Of a stretch of DNA of 64,000 nucleotides, positions 63,001 through 64,000 are shown in pieces. The notes beneath the pieces are model-generated. The model worked only from the letters and a program-made list of their open reading frames with translations, had not been told where the DNA came from and searched no databases. The translations under genes and the position numbers were made by a program. The stretch comes from Aphrophora alni (lineage: Eukaryota; Arthropoda; Insecta; Hemiptera; Aphrophoridae). The stretch is from NCBI GenBank assembly GCA_963513935.1, contig OY740768.1, positions 69,614,231 to 69,678,230 of the forward strand, read 5' to 3'. Position 1 is the first letter of the stretch. Each line of letters begins with the position of its first letter.

Positions 63001-64000
63001 CGTTATACAGTTCCGTCACATGTATTAGGCTGTGACATCAAAACAAAAATGTTATTCACATCCTAATACATGTAGAGGCCCTGAATATTTCACATGATGG
63101 GTTTAGAGAAAATTTCTTACTTGTTATTAGAAGTAGTCCTAATAAACCCAACAACTTTTGTTTTACAACATACAGAATCATATCAGCATATCATGGTAGA
63201 GATGGCAGTTATTCAGTTCCGTCACATGTATTAGGCTGTGTCATCAAAACAAAAATGTTATTCACATCCTAATACATGTAGAGGCCCAGAATATTTCACA
63301 TGATGCTTTTAGAGAAATTTTCTTACTTGTTATTAGAAGTAGTCCTATTAAAACCAACAACTTTTGTTTTACAACATAAAGAATCATATCAGCATATCAT
63401 GGTAGAGATGGCAGTTATACAGTTCCCTTACAAGTATTAAGCTGTGATAACAATACAAAAATGTTATTCATATTCCAATACTTGTGAAGGTCCTGTTTAT
63501 TTCACATGATGGAATCAGAGAAACGTTTTCACTTGTAATAAGAAGTACTTCCAATAAAACCAACAAATATTGTTTTACAACTTATAGATTTATATCAGCA
63601 TATCATAGTAGAGATGGTCGTTATGCAGTTCCCTCACAAATATTAGGCTATGATAACGAAACGAAATAGTTATTCACAACCCAATACTTGTAAAGGCTCT
63701 GATTATTTCACATGATAGGTTTAAAGAAATTTCTCACTTGTAATAAGAAGTACTCCTAATTAAACTAACAACTATCGTTTTACAACATAAAGAATTGTAT
63801 CAGCATATCATAGTAGAGATGGCCGTTATACAGTTCCCTCACAAATATTGAGCTGTGATAACAATACAAAAATGTTATTCACATCCTAATACTTGTAAAG
63901 GCCCTGATTATTACACAAGATGGGTTCAGAGAAAATTTCTCACTTGTAATAAGAAGTACTCCTAATAAAACCAACAAATATTGTTTTACAACTTATAGAT
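51061..64000. repeat. Satellite B second higher-order system (periods 6187 and 6598 bp)
   Basis: A segment recognised by CACATAACTGGTTCAG and TAATAATAAGTACTCCA starts at about 51061, 55671 and 62270. The second and third are 6598-6599 bp apart, and the first and second about 4610. Unit series at 52437-53816 recur at +6187 bp (58624-60003). The difference 6598-6187 = 411 bp is two units, and an additional unit is visible at 60000-60209. The third copy runs off the window. Confidence 0.75.

Larger units (their letters stand above)
23595..64000. repeat. Satellite B array (about 206 bp unit)
   Basis: More than 40 kb consists of head-to-tail units of about 206 bp and runs off the right edge. Landmarks in order are GGTTTAGAG or GGAATCAGAG, CACTTGTAATAAGAAGTACT, AATAAAAC, TTTTACAAC, CAGCATATC, AGAGATGG, CAGTTCC, GCTGTGATAAC, TTATTCACATC and CCAATACTTGTAAAGG. 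Recurrent unit variants exist: a class lacking about 35 bp (reads GGCTCCCAATACTTG), a class lacking about 60 bp (ACATACAG joined to CTGTGATAAC), and a class with CCTTTAGAACATAC in place of a longer stretch. Units are arranged in higher-order blocks listed separately. Frames of 60-100 codons occur repeatedly on both strands but use non-ATG starts, change with variants and match nothing I know. Confidence 0.97.

Noticed and set aside
24401..63669. Dozens of 60-100 codon open frames on both strands of satellite B
   Set aside because: They are the same unit read repeatedly, often from non-ATG starts, truncated by unit variants and without known domains. Both strands being open argues for composition rather than coding.
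23595..64000. CRISPR-like array
   Set aside because: There are no short repeats with unique spacers. The whole unit repeats, and the context is an animal genome.

Overview
The window looks like nuclear heterochromatin of an arthropod, most probably an insect. It is AT-rich and dominated by satellite DNA. It holds one recent LTR retrotransposon of the BEL/Pao superfamily, which is found only in animals, and no host protein-coding gene that I can support. The primer-binding site of the retrotransposon matches an animal tRNA-Tyr, and two short promoter-like clusters resemble insect core-promoter motifs. The species cannot be named from the sequence.

Layout. (1) 1-7250: satellite A, unit 210-211 bp, homogeneous at the left edge and increasingly decayed to the right. 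It is interrupted at 4369-5705 by a non-satellite insert with promoter-like and splice-like signals on the minus strand. (2) 7505-14729: a complete BEL/Pao element with 5-bp target duplications (ATACA), near-identical LTRs, a gag frame and a pol region in the same frame. Gag ends at a TGA followed by CTA, and pol is cut once by TAA inside RNase H. (3) 14735-20836: AT-rich sequence without recognisable genes, holding a 94-bp tandem duplication and a poly(A)-type retroposon scrap. (4) About 20837-22900: a 36-bp minisatellite (33 units) inside a much older, degenerate repeat field. (5) 23280-23570: a degenerate pair of repeats 169 bp apart. (6) 23595-64000: satellite B, unit about 206 bp, running off the window. 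It is organised into higher-order blocks whose shared variants recur at 2548, 6161, 8709, 6187, 6598 and 23291 bp.

Main points. The 5' end of the retrotransposon records past reverse-transcription events. Its U5 contains an older primer-binding site. Its U5-PBS is duplicated, and between the copies lies a 39-nt copy of tRNA-Tyr that runs far past the usual 18 nt, with an altered base exactly opposite position 58. Satellites A and B look unrelated at first sight, but they share short landmark words in the same order at nearly the same spacing, which suggests one ancient satellite superfamily. Satellite B also preserves a readable recombination history in its higher-order blocks.

The many short open frames in satellites A and B and the long open frames on both strands of the 36-bp array are by-products of repetition and base composition, not genes. 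All comparisons were made by eye. Statements on tRNA-Tyr, protein domains and insect promoter motifs rest on general knowledge of those families.
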